A DNA stretch of 64,000 nt from Hyalella azteca (lineage: Eukaryota; Arthropoda; Malacostraca; Amphipoda; Hyalellidae), in the NCBI RefSeq assembly GCF_000764305.2, contig NW_025944084.1:124001-188000 (forward strand). The letters run 5' to 3'. Position numbers and translations under genes: made by a program. Below, piece by piece: positions 1 to 10,694 of the stretch. Under the pieces are notes generated by a model. That model was given only the letters and a program-made list of their open reading frames with translations, had not been told where the DNA came from and made no database searches. Each line of letters starts with the position of its first letter. Positions within the stretch are counted from its first letter, which is position 1.

Positions 1-421
1 AATTATCAAGCCTTAAATTTTCATCATGATTCGCTACAGCAAAGAAGAAAGAACAAAAATTATCGCCACAGTCAATAACGATGTCAATAACAGAAGTTCA
101 ACGTGATTACAGGATCCATTTCAAAACAAGGATCCTTCAAAAAACACATTTAAATATCTTTATCGAAAATTTGCGGATATCAAAAATTTGCACTCTCGTC
201 AGAAACACTAATGAAGGTTATGAAAGCAACGAAGAGAAGAGCCCTATTTTGTCAAAACAATTGTGGTGGGCATTTAAAAGATATAATATTTAAAAACTAG
301 GATACAATATTAGCATAAAAATGTTCTTCTTTTAAATAAAACAAGTTTCAAATTCATAACGTTCTTAGTTTTTTATTTATTAACAAATTAAAAGGGTTAC
401 TTAATTCTGAAACACCCTGTA
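1..421 (+). mobile_element. Internally deleted mariner-like (IS630/Tc1/mariner superfamily) transposon remnant, 5' end outside window
   Basis: The frame opening at the ATG at 26 begins MIRYSKEERTKI and, after an in-frame stop at 104-106, continues with KNTFKYLYRKFADIKNLHSR until a stop at 209. This resembles the N-terminal helix-turn-helix (DUF4817-like) seen ahead of some arthropod mariner-like transposases. Immediately afterwards (214-300) another frame reads KRRALFCQNNCGGHLKDII and stops, which resembles the last residues of such transposases. The whole catalytic DDE core between them is missing. Downstream, 407-420 ends in AAACACCCTGTA, a terminus typical of these elements. The element is dead: it has a stop and has lost the catalytic domain. 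The family call rests on memory of conserved motifs. Confidence 0.55.
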
Positions 422-590
422 TTATATAGTAAGCTATAAAATCCAGTCTAGGTTTTCCATGGCTATGAAAAATTACTGAGGAATCTCGTTGAATTGTAAA
501 TTTATGCATAAGAATGGTTTCAAATCAGCACATATGAATAAGTAAATTTTTGAGCAAAATAATTTCATGTGAGTAAAAATTTTGACTTAC

Positions 591-733
591 TACAAAGCCA
601 AATCCATTTTTGATGACTATGTCCCTGAGGCGGCCATAGCCTCTGAAGAAACGCTCCACATCTCTTTGGCCAGCACGGTGGTTCAGGCCGCCCACATACA
701 CACGTGTACCAACCATAGTTGGTGTCAAGTGTC
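591..733 (-). CDS. First coding exon of an SRSF4/5/6 (B52/SRp55-like) SR splicing factor
   Basis: The protein is a nuclear serine/arginine-rich splicing factor that binds exonic enhancers through an N-terminal RNA recognition motif (RRM). Coding starts at the ATG whose first base is 716 and gives 42 residues beginning MVGTRVYVGGLNHRAGQRDV and ending IVIKNGFGFV. RNP2 (VYVGGL) and the start of RNP1 (NGFGFV) are both visible, and the ERFFRGYGRLRDI stretch matches the B52/SRSF4-6 group. The exon is bounded by an acceptor (TTTACAG before 733) and a consensus donor GTAAGT at 590-585, in phase 0. Seventeen bases of 5' UTR precede the ATG, so an upstream non-coding exon is expected at higher coordinates. 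The second half of RRM1, RRM2 and the RS domain must lie left of the window. B52 versus SRSF5/6 orthology cannot be settled from one exon. Confidence 0.9.
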
Positions 734-1132
734 CTGTAAACATAATATTCTTACAAGATCCTTAATGTTACAAATTTATTTAACATAAATGCAGATAAAG
801 TAGACAAACACTTCCTTATATTCTATCAAAGTCTATTTTTTCACTTGTGATTGTGCCAAAAGTGTGTAAATTTTAGTTCTTTTTAGTGGCAATGTTGATA
901 TATTGATTTTTTTCACTTCACAGAGATTGTAATTTATTTTAGTTAATTATATATAAGAAAAAGAACTTTACAAGTTTACCAATTTCTGACTCAAACAATG
1001 ACATAAGCTTGGATATTTTTTAACCTCTTCAAAATGATGTACAATTCTACGCCAGTATGACACGCCACCAATCTTGTCTCTAGTCGTCAGTTTTTGTGGC
1101 ACAACCACTATGCATCTGTCTGTGCCCTAAAG
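734..1132. other. Non-coding, probably 5' intron of the SR protein gene
   Basis: This AT-rich stretch has no convincing coding frame, RNA gene or repeat. Because the SR exon has a splice acceptor at its upstream side, this DNA is most simply intron. Confidence 0.5.
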
Positions 1133-1556
1133 TTAACCCTTTACTGCCTGATTTTCTGGGTAAAAAATGGTAAATTTCATTTTTCAGGTTTTTAGTCTCA
1201 CCTTAAAGCTGACCTATCCAACGGTACCAAAATCATCTCTATACGTTGATTTATGCCTTGATGACAGATTGCAAAAGGGTTAGGAGTGGGGGAGTTCTTT
1301 CACATTCAAGATAGGTGAAAATTACCGGCCAGGCACATAAATAGACGGTCTGCAGACACTGATCTTTGATTATCTGGCTGCTGTTTTGTGGGATGGTGCT
1401 CATGCAGTTGTTCACACCATCCTTGACTGAATTTCAGCTCCAGTAACTGCTATTCTTGTATCCATTCCATGCCACCTTGAATGCCTATTTCAAGGTGCTC
1501 GGGACTTTGTTGCGCTCTACTGAACATTCACACTTATTGTCAGTTTGTCACTGCAT

Positions 1557-1892
1557 ACCTATCTCCTCCTAGACCTAGAGTTTTCAAGCTACATCAATGA
1601 GACTAATACCTAGGCTATGAGAGATATGCTGTTTGATTTGCAAATAAAAGATCTAGAGATTGGTTGTAGCTTTTCTTCAATTTTGTTACAGTTTTGAAAA
1701 CATTTTGAAAAAAGTGAAGGGAAATTTGAAAGGGTGGGGGGGGAATAAAAATTAAAAAAAAAAAAATTCCCACCCCACCTACAAAAATTAGAATTTTCAA
1801 AAACAGCAAGGGCCAATTGATAGATATGGTCCTTACGCATTGAATGAATGTGTCTCGATGTTGTAGCTTGAAAATCCTAGGAGGAGATAGAT
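1557..1892. repeat. Inverted repeat with about 35-bp arms and a loop of about 250 bp
   Basis: CTATCTCCTCCTAG near 1559 continues into TTTTCAAGCTACAT. On the opposite strand the sequence from 1892 down to about 1857 reads the same with a few changes. The loop contains a G-rich and A-rich run around 1730-1770. Confidence 0.7.
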
Positions 1893-2016
1893 TTTTACAG
1901 TACCCTCTTTTTATCGGTTTTCTGAGAATTTAATGTTTTATTTCATTCTTTTAGAAAAATTCACTTGAACAAAAAAGTCTTTAATTTATAGACCAAAATA
2001 AAATTAAAATTAAATT

Positions 2017-2060
2017 ACCAAAATAAAATTTCCACAAGAAATTGGAAATTTTATTTTGGT
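2017..2060. repeat. Perfect 17-bp hairpin with a 10-base loop
   Basis: ACCAAAATAAAATTTCC at 2017-2033 is exactly complementary to GGAAATTTTATTTTGGT at 2044-2060, with ten bases between. A partial third copy of the arm precedes it near 1992-2003. Confidence 0.9.
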
Positions 2061-2977
2061 TAGGTTTAACAACCACTCAACCTAGTATGGAATATATCTA
2101 CTTGGCGAGCCGCGACTGAATTTTTAAGGATTAAGGCAACGTAATGAGTAATATTTTTTTAGACGAAATTGAGATGTTAGTTGTTTAAATGATGAATCGT
2201 GAAAACATAGCAATTCCGCAAGAATGTTCAAGATCTCTTACAAAATCCGTGCAATGGCGGTTCGGTGTAATTCCGTGAGAATTTTGAAAAGCAGTACTCC
2301 TGATCATTGCCTTAAATTTCCAATCGGGATTACGATGTTTATGTTTTTTCTGCAAGATATTTTTGGCAGAAACGGTAAAGCAATGCGGATTGCGGAAGTT
2401 GAAAATTTTATGAAATGACATGTTTGCGAAGTGCAAACAGCGATTTTTTAATCGAACAAAAATTGATGACATTCGAGCCGCGAGATTTCATACCTACTGA
2501 AATTATATGATATTAGAGCCGCAATATTTCAGACAAAAATAGGACTTTTCCAGACTAGCACTCAACCAGATAGGCTAACATGCTAACTTTGAAACTTGGT
2601 ACACTAATGTAAAAAAAACTAAATCTAGACTTTTGTTCCTGTAGATTTGTCAAAAAAATGAAAGAAAATGTGAAATTCTTAGAAAACCGTTTTTTTTTTA
2701 AAGGCAGCTTGAAAGTCCGATTTGGTGGTAAAGAGTTAAAGAGACATGCAGCATAGATCAGTCATCAGTGATCGTGAATCAATCCGCCAGGCGCCAACTT
2801 TATGGGCATACCTAGCTAGCTATATATATTACTAAGTTACAATAAAGCTGAAATATTCGCAGCTAAACCCACATCAGTTCAAATTTTGCAGCTAATTATA
2901 GTAAACCTTCAACAACGAATGGAAAATAAAATCAAAACGTGTAGCTAGGTAGCCTTCAAGGTACAATAATCGATCTT

Positions 2978-3063
2978 TTATGCTTTACCACGCAGTCTAG
3001 GTATCTTCCTCCCAGTCCCAGGCGACTCTATCATCAATGGCTGACCAAAACACGCAGGAGCTA
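2978..3063 (-). CDS. Possible 3' terminal coding exon of an unidentified gene
   Basis: On the minus strand a pyrimidine-rich tract ends in CACTCTAG|TAG at about 3071-3061, and an open frame follows to a TAA at 2980-2978. It encodes about 28 residues: APACFGQPLMIESPGTGRK, then a basic tail IPRLRGKA. The strong acceptor, the base composition and the basic C-terminus look exon-like. I do not recognise the family, no polyadenylation signal is obvious behind it, and no partner exon was found. A chance frame remains quite possible. Confidence 0.3.
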
Positions 3064-3558
3064 CTAGAGTGAAAAAAAACATGAAGTAATATCTAAAATA
3101 TACTATTTTATACTCTCTCAAGCACCTAAATACAAACAAGTTTAAAGTGGCATACCTTTGGCTGCTTATTATATGCTTTTCTTTAGTGGTATTATTCACA
3201 ACGTCACAATATGCTCTCGAAGCCACATCAGCACGCACAATGAATGCTGGGCTTGAACTGTGGAAACAGTGGCCGTACGCTGCAAATGAAAAAGTGGCCC
3301 TCTATGTTCACATTCCAAAGTTTTATAATGATATTGATTATGTTTCCGTTCATGATATTGGATTCAATACAAAAAATGACCACCCTTATAAGAGGCTTTA
3401 TTATTGTTTATTAAAAATGTATTTGAGCACTTTCACCAAATTCATTTCAGAATTTTGCATCATTCGGCCTACCCTACCACGCTAATGCTCACGCGTTTTT
3501 GTCCGACCGGAGAGCATGAATTATCATGCAAAGTTTTTAATGGAATGGCTTCACCAAA

Positions 3559-3628
3559 AAATAATAATAGCAATGATTATAAATAATAATAATAATGAAA
3601 AATTATAATATTATTAATAATAATAATT
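3559..3628. repeat. Degenerate AAT/ATT microsatellite
   Basis: The stretch is almost entirely AAT and ATT triplets (AATAATAATAATAATG and similar) with scattered interruptions. Confidence 0.7.
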
Positions 3629-5486
3629 CGGTGAATGAAAATCTTTTAGTAAGATCTTTCTTTTTAACATATCAATTTGAACGTAGCAGCTGAAGTATTG
3701 TATCCTACAATGATAAAAAATATGTATATAACCGAGAAGTTTCGAGCTTGACATTCTGCGCACAGTTTTCTGTTTCATTTTCTACCGGTGCCTATGTATG
3801 AGAGTAACAACTTGATCGCCTCAAAACCTTGCAATTCATAAAAAAAATTTCATACCGTATCACGACTTCTATTTCATTATTTGTTGATTAACTTGGTAGA
3901 CAACTTGCGATGTGTGTTTAGGACATGTGACATATATATTTGGCTGACTTGGCTCAGACTTCAGTTAGCCGTCACAGATGTGCGAGTGTGGATGTTGTGG
4001 ATTTTTCTTAATAGAATTTCTCCGTTCTCACTCGTCTTTCGCCCATAGCTATTCTATTGAACGTTTAAATATTAAACACCTGGGTATTATCATGATGCCT
4101 GGAAAATTTTTGTAGCAGCTCCCCAATTTTTCAGTTATACTTGGACATAACTTAGTAGGATGATTAGGATCACGATGATAATTCATACCTATACCGCTAT
4201 ACGCTATAGGCTATAGTTATGCCAATTATATTTACGGTGCTATTTAGAATTTGTACAATTTGGAATCATACACTTTGAATTTTAAATTAGAAAAAAAAAA
4301 CAATTCATATTGTGCCTGCTTTTGCCGGTCAGTAGCAGCAAACAAAACAAAAGCAACCATATGATTCACTTGGTCTTTTCAGTGCAAATTATGAATTATG
4401 AATGATATTAGGAATTACCTAGCCCTGCGGCTAGTGCCCCTACCTAGGGTGATATTGCTTGAAGAAACCTTAATTGTGCTAGCAACAGTAGCTAAGCATC
4501 TCCTGTATTTTAGCCAAAATGCCTTAGCTTAGGTATTTGAGATTAAATTTTGCAAAGAAATTTCATGTTTTCTCAACATCCTTGAGCCTTTTGATCAAGG
4601 CTATTGCCAATTTTGCCATCAATGTATAAATAAGTCATTAACTTTTTTTCAATTGACACAGGCTTGGAAATTTTAAAATTAAATTTTATTTCAACTTTCA
4701 AGTGTCATGGCCCCTGGGTTACCCCATTCCCAGGCCAGGGCTAATTAGGGATGCTTTTATTTTCCATCTGGCACCTTACAAATAGCATAGGGAATTTTTT
4801 TGGATAGGCCATAGAATAGCCCCTGGCCCCTGCAAAGGCTTTTAAAATGAGCTCACACTTGTTTCTGAAATGTTTCATGGTAAGAAGTTATTAACAAAAA
4901 ATGGTTGAAACTATTCCTAATTGCCTCATTTGACAGTATGCATTTACTTTCAGAGCTGTGACTAAAGCTTCCCTGCCATTTTTGGAGCTGCAAGATTTTT
5001 ACTAAATGAATAGTACAATTAGTACCCTATCTGAAAATGCAAGATCAAGGCATGAGTTTGCAAATTTAATGAAAAAATGTTGCCACTGCATTTGTGCTAT
5101 CATATCCTCATGCCGCTCAAGTATGCAAAATGTGTATTAAACATGGGTGGCTAATCACCAGAGAATTCATTGATTTGAACACTCAGGGTCAAACAGTCCT
5201 TCAGAATACTTTGTTTGATCAAAATGCTGGCTTTAGGAAGTGATTCTAATTTATTAACAATGTTTTGAATGTGAAAACATTCATTTTCAAGATATAGGAA
5301 GCATTGAATATTGTAATTTCGGTGGAAATAAGTACATTATACAACATAACAATTTGGAACTGTAGAAATAATTCCAGAGCAATCTATTAGTTCATAAAAT
5401 TTGGTAGTTATGAGATAAATAGCTGGAGTCCAATCCTAAGAGATGAGGCTTCAGCTATTGTTGATTAGATGATGTTAGGTCACTCC

Positions 5487-6200
5487 ATGAAGACGATGCT
5501 GTTAAGTTCCTTCAGCACAGTACAAGTGATGGTCTCATGGTGTTTGATGTTGTTGTCAAGATGTCACAAAGCCTGTTGATTTCATTGCAGATTTCGAGAT
5601 GAATTTGATCAATTGTAATGCTTGGAGACCTGATCTGGTTGCAAGCTTGTATGATGTGGCTGGATAAATGGCTGCTCAATGTCAAAGTAATCACTCCAAA
5701 GTCCAATGTAGTCCAATTAATGATGAAGTCTTTAACCTTTTTTGAAGTAAAATGGATTGACTACACCAGATTCTTGGAGAACTCCTGTTCTTTTGCTGGA
5801 GCCATTGCTATGTATAGTTGGGGCTTGACTCTGTGGTCAAGGGTGTCATGGAGCCTGTTCAATTCATCAGGCATCTTGCGATCTTGAGAATTGAGATGCA
5901 GTTGCTTGATTTTATTGCGTTTATGCCTGGTTATTATTTGGACTATTATTTAGACTTCATTATGTGGACTACATTGAAGTAATTAGAGTAACTACTACCT
6001 ATGACATTAAGCAGCTATTTATTCTGCCACATGATACGAGCTCGCAACCAGACCAGGTCTCAAAGTAATCAAGCTACTTCATCTTAAGATCGGTGATGAA
6101 TTCAACAGGCTCTGTGACACCCTGTACAACAACGCCAAACTTAATGAGTCTGTCACTCACACTGTGCTGAAGGAATCCAAGAGCAACAATATCTGAAGTA
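5487..6200. repeat. Three related decayed copies, two in one orientation and one inverted
   Basis: Read on the minus strand, 5700-5487 contains CAACAGGCTTTGTGACATC and then GTGCTGAAGGAA. The plus strand at about 6045-6175 contains CAACAGGCTCTGTGACACC and GTGCTGAAGGAA in the same order. A third, weaker minus-strand copy lies at about 5935-5745, with GAACAGGCTCCATGACACCC. All copies carry stops in every frame. They look like fragments of an unidentified gene or repeat amplified and inverted. Confidence 0.65.
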
Positions 6201-7827
6201 AGAGGAACACTTAAAATGCTGGATAAAAAAAATTGTCTTGACTTTCATGTCTGAACTCCACTTGTATTTTGGAATTGGGTTAATTACAAATTTTATCAAT
6301 TTTGATAAAATGAACCACTATTCTTGGAATTCTATTCTTTCAATAATCTTATTTGCAAAATGTATGTCAATCACACAGATATTTATGCAATGATGGATTA
6401 TACAATATATTACAATACAATGTACAATAGAAAAAGATGATGCAGCTCAAGGACACCAGGGACAAGTGTCTTGAGCTACAAATTAGGAGTAGGAATGAAT
6501 GACAAGTATGTTCATCAAATGAGACAGCATGGTTTAAGCAATATAATCATTTGGCAGGAATCTGAGCTGGAAAAGTACATCTGGCACTCTAGTGGCCTCT
6601 TCTCAAGTTCTGCAACATTGCCTGGGCACTCAGTGCTTAAAAGACAAGCAACAAGCTGTAAATATCCATATATCAGTGTATTAAGTCATTACTGGATTTA
6701 AGGAGGTGGCTTATAAGTAGTGCCATGAAAGTACAATGATTCTTAGTGTGACTTGCTGAAGAATTCATGACCATTTTGTGCCATCTACAAGTACCCCAAT
6801 GGGTTTTACTCAGAGGAGAGTGTTTATACTTGATGCTTATGGCATTACATAGGCCATCATTCCAAAATAAAAGAAATAAAGGTTTAATATTACTCTGTGA
6901 CAGCTCTTATTGCTTGCTGGTTAATAACAGACAATACAAGATTTGGATCACTTTAATTATCTACATCTCGTTCAGCTATGCTATGCTAAATACTAATCTT
7001 TTGTCTTATGTACGCAGTCTGTCCCCAGTTTCTTTGTAGCTAGGGAACAAGAAAATTTCCCACATCTACCTCCAATTTGACATAACTTGTGAGGCTCAAC
7101 TTTGCTTCCTTTCCCATCTTTCTATGTTGATAAACATTAACCAGCTATGAACGAACTTTGTGCATTTGAGTAAATGGTAAATGTCTTGGCTTTTTGTATA
7201 TTAATAAGGGCAAAGTTCTATAAATAGTGGTTTCATAGCACATAAAAAGAAATTTGCATTTTTAAAAGCAAGATGTTAATATACATGTATAAGTATTAAG
7301 TACCTACCAGTTGATATAACAAATTCTAGAATTCCATGTAAAATTTTACCAATACTTGACAATAACAGCAATTTTAACTGGAAGTTTTTAGAAACTGTTC
7401 CTCCTTTTAAAAATCTTAGTGATTCCAGTTTGGCACTAAGAATATTTGGCTATTTCCCATGTGGTGATAGCTTTGCAATACATTCATCTGAGCCTAACAA
7501 GCAAGAGAGCTTGTCATTCAAGAGCAATGAACGTCATGTCTACTTGTAACCTACTGTTTGAAAAGCTTTTCACTCTCTACTTGGGTAAAATGTGAATAAT
7601 GTTCTAGTCTGAGTTACCAATGAACTCATAATTTCAACTTTTGATTTGAAAAAAAACATGAATTCATTTCATTGACTCTGGAGAGAACATCCTGGTGAAA
7701 ATTTGTAGGCGTAAACTTGGTTTTCATATTATAAGGGAACAAAATCACCACTATAATTTGAAGAATTTGTTTGTCCCTAGATGAGTGTTCAAGGTGAACT
7801 GTCTCAAAAATTTGTGTTATTTTCATT
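6201..7827. other. Non-coding stretch
   Basis: No gene is seen here. Short open frames are AT-driven and lack domain-like composition or splice borders. Confidence 0.5.
6442..6478. repeat. Short imperfect hairpin
   Basis: AGCTCAAGGACAC at 6444-6456 pairs with GTGTCTTGAGCT at 6466-6477, with one bulged base and a loop of about nine bases. Confidence 0.7.
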
Positions 7828-7920
7828 TAGAAATAATTGGCATTACTTCACTTCAAAATAAATGGCATTACTTCACTTCAAAATAATTGGCATTACTTCA
7901 CTTAGAAATAATTGGCAGTA
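7828..7920. repeat. Tandem repeat, about 26-bp unit, three to four copies
   Basis: The unit ATTGGCATTACTTCACTT plus AGAAATA or CAAAATA recurs at about 7838, 7861, 7888 and 7911. Confidence 0.8.
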
Positions 7921-8059
7921 ATGGGCGCATTACTATGGAATATGTAAAATTATATAACTTTCAAGCAATAAATTAACTCGAATTATATATATGGGTCCTG
8001 GTTACTCATTAAATTCTTAACAGGATCCAAGTTGGAGCAAAACTTACAGCTGGTATTTA

Positions 8060-8188
8060 TGTATATTTCTTCTTATTGGCATCAGCTTGATGCTGATGTT
8101 GCTGCCCGCTATTCGCGCTGTTGGCCCCATTTGCTTGTGCATGCGCTTGCTGCTCCCGTTGGCCAACTGCTGCTGTTGTTTGCTTGCT
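8060..8188 (-). CDS. Possible Ala/Asn/Gln-rich C-terminal coding segment
   Basis: A 43-codon open stretch on the minus strand reads GQREQQAHAQANGANSANSG and then QQHQHQADANKKKYT before a TAA at 8059-8057. The low-complexity Q/A/N composition with a basic end is like the disordered tail of an arthropod nuclear protein. It opens after an in-frame stop at 8191-8189, so a splice acceptor in frame is not shown. No family is recognised, and CAG/CAA-rich DNA can give such frames by chance. Confidence 0.22.
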
Positions 8189-8396
8189 TCATCTCTGAAG
8201 TGGCTTCAAGCTTCCCTCCATCTGAGATACTGGTGTGTGCTTTAGAGCAATAATGCGCATAACTTCCACTTAACTTTCGTACACGAAAACGTATAAAGCA
8301 GGAAAACGCCGCGGCACTGCGTACTTTCATTCGATGACTAAATGGATCGTATCTAATGCACAGATCAAAACTAACGCACGTACATCTAGGGTATAA

Positions 8397-8910
8397 CATC
8401 GCTCAGTCTCGCGTGGGAACAGCGCTCAGTCTCGCGTGGGTACAGCGCTCAGTCTAGCGTGGGTACAGCGCTCAGTCCCGCGTGGGTACAGCGCTCAGTC
8501 CCGCGTGGGTACAGCGCTCAGTCCCGCGTGGGTACAGCGCTCAGTCCCGCGTGGGTACAGCGCTCAGTCTAGCGTGGGTACAGCGCTCAGTCTAGCGTGG
8601 GTACAGCGCTCAGTCTAGCGTGGGGACAGCGCTCAGTCTAGCGTGGGGACAGCGCTCAGTCTAGCGTGGGGACAGCGCTCAGTCTAGCGTGGGTACAGCG
8701 CTCAGTCTAGCGTGGGGACAGCGCTCAGTCCCGCGTGGGTACAGCGCTCAGTCTAGCGTGGGTACAGCGCTCAGTCTAGCGTGGGGACAGCGCTCAGTCT
8801 AGCGTGGGGACAGCGCTCAGTCTAGCGTGGGTACAGCGCTCAGTCTAGCGTGGGGACAGCGCTCAGTCCCGCGTGGGTACAGCGGTCAGTCTAGCGTGGG
8901 GACAGCGCGC
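8397..8910. repeat. Minisatellite, 23-bp unit, about 22 copies
   Basis: The unit is AGCGCTCAGTCTAGCGTGGG plus TAC or GAC. Variants alternate TCTAG with TCCCG or TCTCG in the middle. The unit length is not a multiple of three, so the long frame across it is an artefact. Confidence 0.95.
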
Positions 8911-9227
8911 TTCACTGCGTGATTTGATATGAATTTATTCAGTTTTTAAGCATAATTTCTCAATTTTCGGCAGATCTGAATTTTGATTTTCATTTTCTTT
9001 TGAATTTTCTGAATGAACCTCGATATGATTTGTATAACGTACATTTTAATGTGTATGATGTTGTCGAGGATTCATTGTTGCCTTAGCTTTATTTTTCATG
9101 CTCTCTTTATTATGTATATATTCAGTATTGCCTTATATTTCTTTTCACGTAGCTCTACTACTCCTTTGTCTGTTATACAAGGATTGATGGAGAAGTGTTA
9201 TCTGTGTTTATTGTGTGGTCGTCACAG

Positions 9228-9620
9228 ATGACGTGTTGTACATGACGACGCAAGGGGAGGGTGTGACGTGTTGTACATGACGATGCAAGGGGAGGGTGTG
9301 ACGTGTTGTGCCTGGCGATGCAAGGGGTGTGTGACGTGTTGTGCCTGACGATGCAAGGGGAGAGTGTGACGTGTTGTACATGACGATGCAAGGGGAGTGT
9401 GTGACGTGTTGTGCCTGACGATGCAAGGGGAGAGTGTGACGTGTTGTGCCTGACGATGCAAGGGGAGGTGTGACGTGTTGTGCCTGACGATGCAAGGGGA
9501 GAGTGTGACGTGGTGTGTCTGACTATACAAAAGGTGACGTGTGATGCGGTTTACCTGAGGTTACAAAACGTGACGTGTGAGATGTTGTACTTAGTCATAA
9601 AAGGTGACGTGTGACGTGTT
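9228..9620. repeat. Minisatellite, 33-36 bp unit, about 8 good copies plus degenerate tail
   Basis: The unit contains GTGACGTGTTGTGCCTGACG followed by ATGCAAGGGGAG. Copies from about 9530 onward decay and vary in length but keep GTGACGTGTGA. All three minus-strand frames stay open across the array, which reflects repetition rather than coding. Confidence 0.95.
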
Positions 9621-9639
9621 ATACGTCACGAGTGTAGGC

Positions 9640-9790
9640 TGGAAAACACAGCCCTGGAGAGGAGAGTGGCTGAGGGGAGGCACCCGAGGGGATCAATAGC
9701 GCCCATCCCCGCCGGCCCCGCGGTGTGGGTGTAGCAGCGTGCGCCTCCTCGGTCGCCCTTCTGCGCCTCGCTTCCTTCGTTTCCTTCTCT
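9640..9790. other. Short GC-rich island
   Basis: Composition jumps to GC-rich with many CpG dinucleotides (GCCGGCCCCGCGG at about 9711) in otherwise AT-rich DNA. It could be a promoter or 5' UTR segment. No TATA box or initiator could be singled out. Confidence 0.3.
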
Positions 9791-10215
9791 CTGTTTAACT
9801 GTTATAATGGTTATTTAACCTTCGTTTTTATCTTGTTACCTTCCCTCTGTTACCATCTTGTTTAACCTTCCCTCTTACCCTGTTACCTTCCCTCTGTTAC
9901 ATCTTATTTAACCTTACCTCTTACCCTGTTACCCTCCCTTTATTACCATCTCGTGTGATCTTCCCTCTTACCCTGTTACCTTCCCTCTGTTACCATCTTG
10001 TTCAACTTCCCTCTTACCCTGTTACTTTCCCTCTGTTACCATCTTGTTAACCCTTCCCTCTTACCCTGTTACCTTCCTTCTGTTAAATCTTTTTTAACCT
10101 TACCTCTTACCCTGTTACCCTCCCTTTATTGCCATCTCGTGTGATCTTCCCTCTTACCCTTTTCTGTTCCCTCTGTTGTCCTGTTATTATCTCGTTTCCT
10201 GCTCCCTAATACGCT
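9790..10215. repeat. Pyrimidine-rich degenerate tandem repeat, about 45-50 bp
   Basis: The motifs CCCTCTTACCCTGTTACC and TTCCCTCTGTTACCATCTTG alternate many times on the plus strand, which is almost purely pyrimidine apart from TTA and ATC. Confidence 0.85.
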
Positions 10216-10254
10216 GTTCTTTCCACAAGCTGTGTCCCCAGGGCAGTATACAAA

Positions 10255-10674
10255 ATGAACAAACGTTGCTTCGCTTTATTGTTCTTGCAAGCTTGTAATG
10301 AAAACGGGACATCTTCACTTAATGTGCAGGAGCGGTTACGAGCTGCAATTAACTTTTCAAGTCAACATCCTGTAATGATATCGACTAGGTACATCGATCC
10401 GTCGTCGGTATTGCCAGTTTTGGGAGAAGATCGTTCATCGTTCGGTCATCCTAACTATAGTTACTCTAACGATGTTACATCAAAATGTTTAGAACATGAG
10501 GTAAAATTTGTTACTGCATTAATAAATACTAACAAAAGTGAACGCGGGATTCTAGCAATGGTCACAACAAATTGCACGGTTCACAGTGTATGCACGACTT
10601 CAAAGCAGTTAGCGGAAGGCAAAAATAGGATATATTTTCACTGTTACCCAAGTTCATATCCGTCAATATTATAA
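10255..10674 (+). CDS. Hypothetical 139-residue open reading frame
   Basis: This is a single open frame from an ATG to a TAA, followed 15 bases later by AATAAA at 10689-10694. The first residues (MNKRCFALLFLQAC) are hydrophobic and could pass for a short signal peptide, and six cysteines occur in total. No domain, family motif or splice structure is recognised. The compact ORF plus polyadenylation signal would fit a small intronless gene, a terminal exon beginning after the AG at about 10240, or chance in 64 kb. Confidence 0.25.
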   Translation: MNKRCFALLFLQACNENGTSSLNVQERLRAAINFSSQHPVMISTRYIDPSSVLPVLGEDRSSFGHPNYSYSNDVTSKCLEHEVKFVTALINTNKSERGILAMVTTNCTVHSVCTTSKQLAEGKNRIYFHCYPSSYPSIL

Positions 10675-10694
10675 TTTATCCTGTTATTAATAAA

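Larger units (their letters stand above)
1137..2735. mobile_element. Candidate piggyBac-like non-autonomous element with nested foldbacks
   Basis: The left end reads TTAA then CCCTTTACTGCC (1133-1148). The right end, on the opposite strand, reads TTAA then CTCTTTACCACC (2739-2724). A TTAA target duplication with short related termini is the piggyBac signature. Inside, 1914-1965 is an inverted copy of roughly 2640-2695, sharing CGGTTTTCT.AGAATTT, and 1557-1600 is inverted against 1857-1892 around CTATCTCCTCCTAG. No transposase frame is visible. The termini are diverged, so an old composite element or coincidence of the TTAA sites remains possible. Confidence 0.4.
2740..5480. other. AT-rich non-coding stretch
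   Basis: Apart from the possible small exon at 2978-3063, no coding frame resembles a known family. The 112-residue plus frame at 3147-3485 has no recognisable domain and ends in AT-rich simple sequence. At 3559-3628 there is a degenerate AAT-type microsatellite. Confidence 0.5.

Noticed and set aside
8397..9620. Evenly spaced repeats considered as a CRISPR array
   Set aside because: Units are contiguous tandem copies without unique spacers, in an animal genome.
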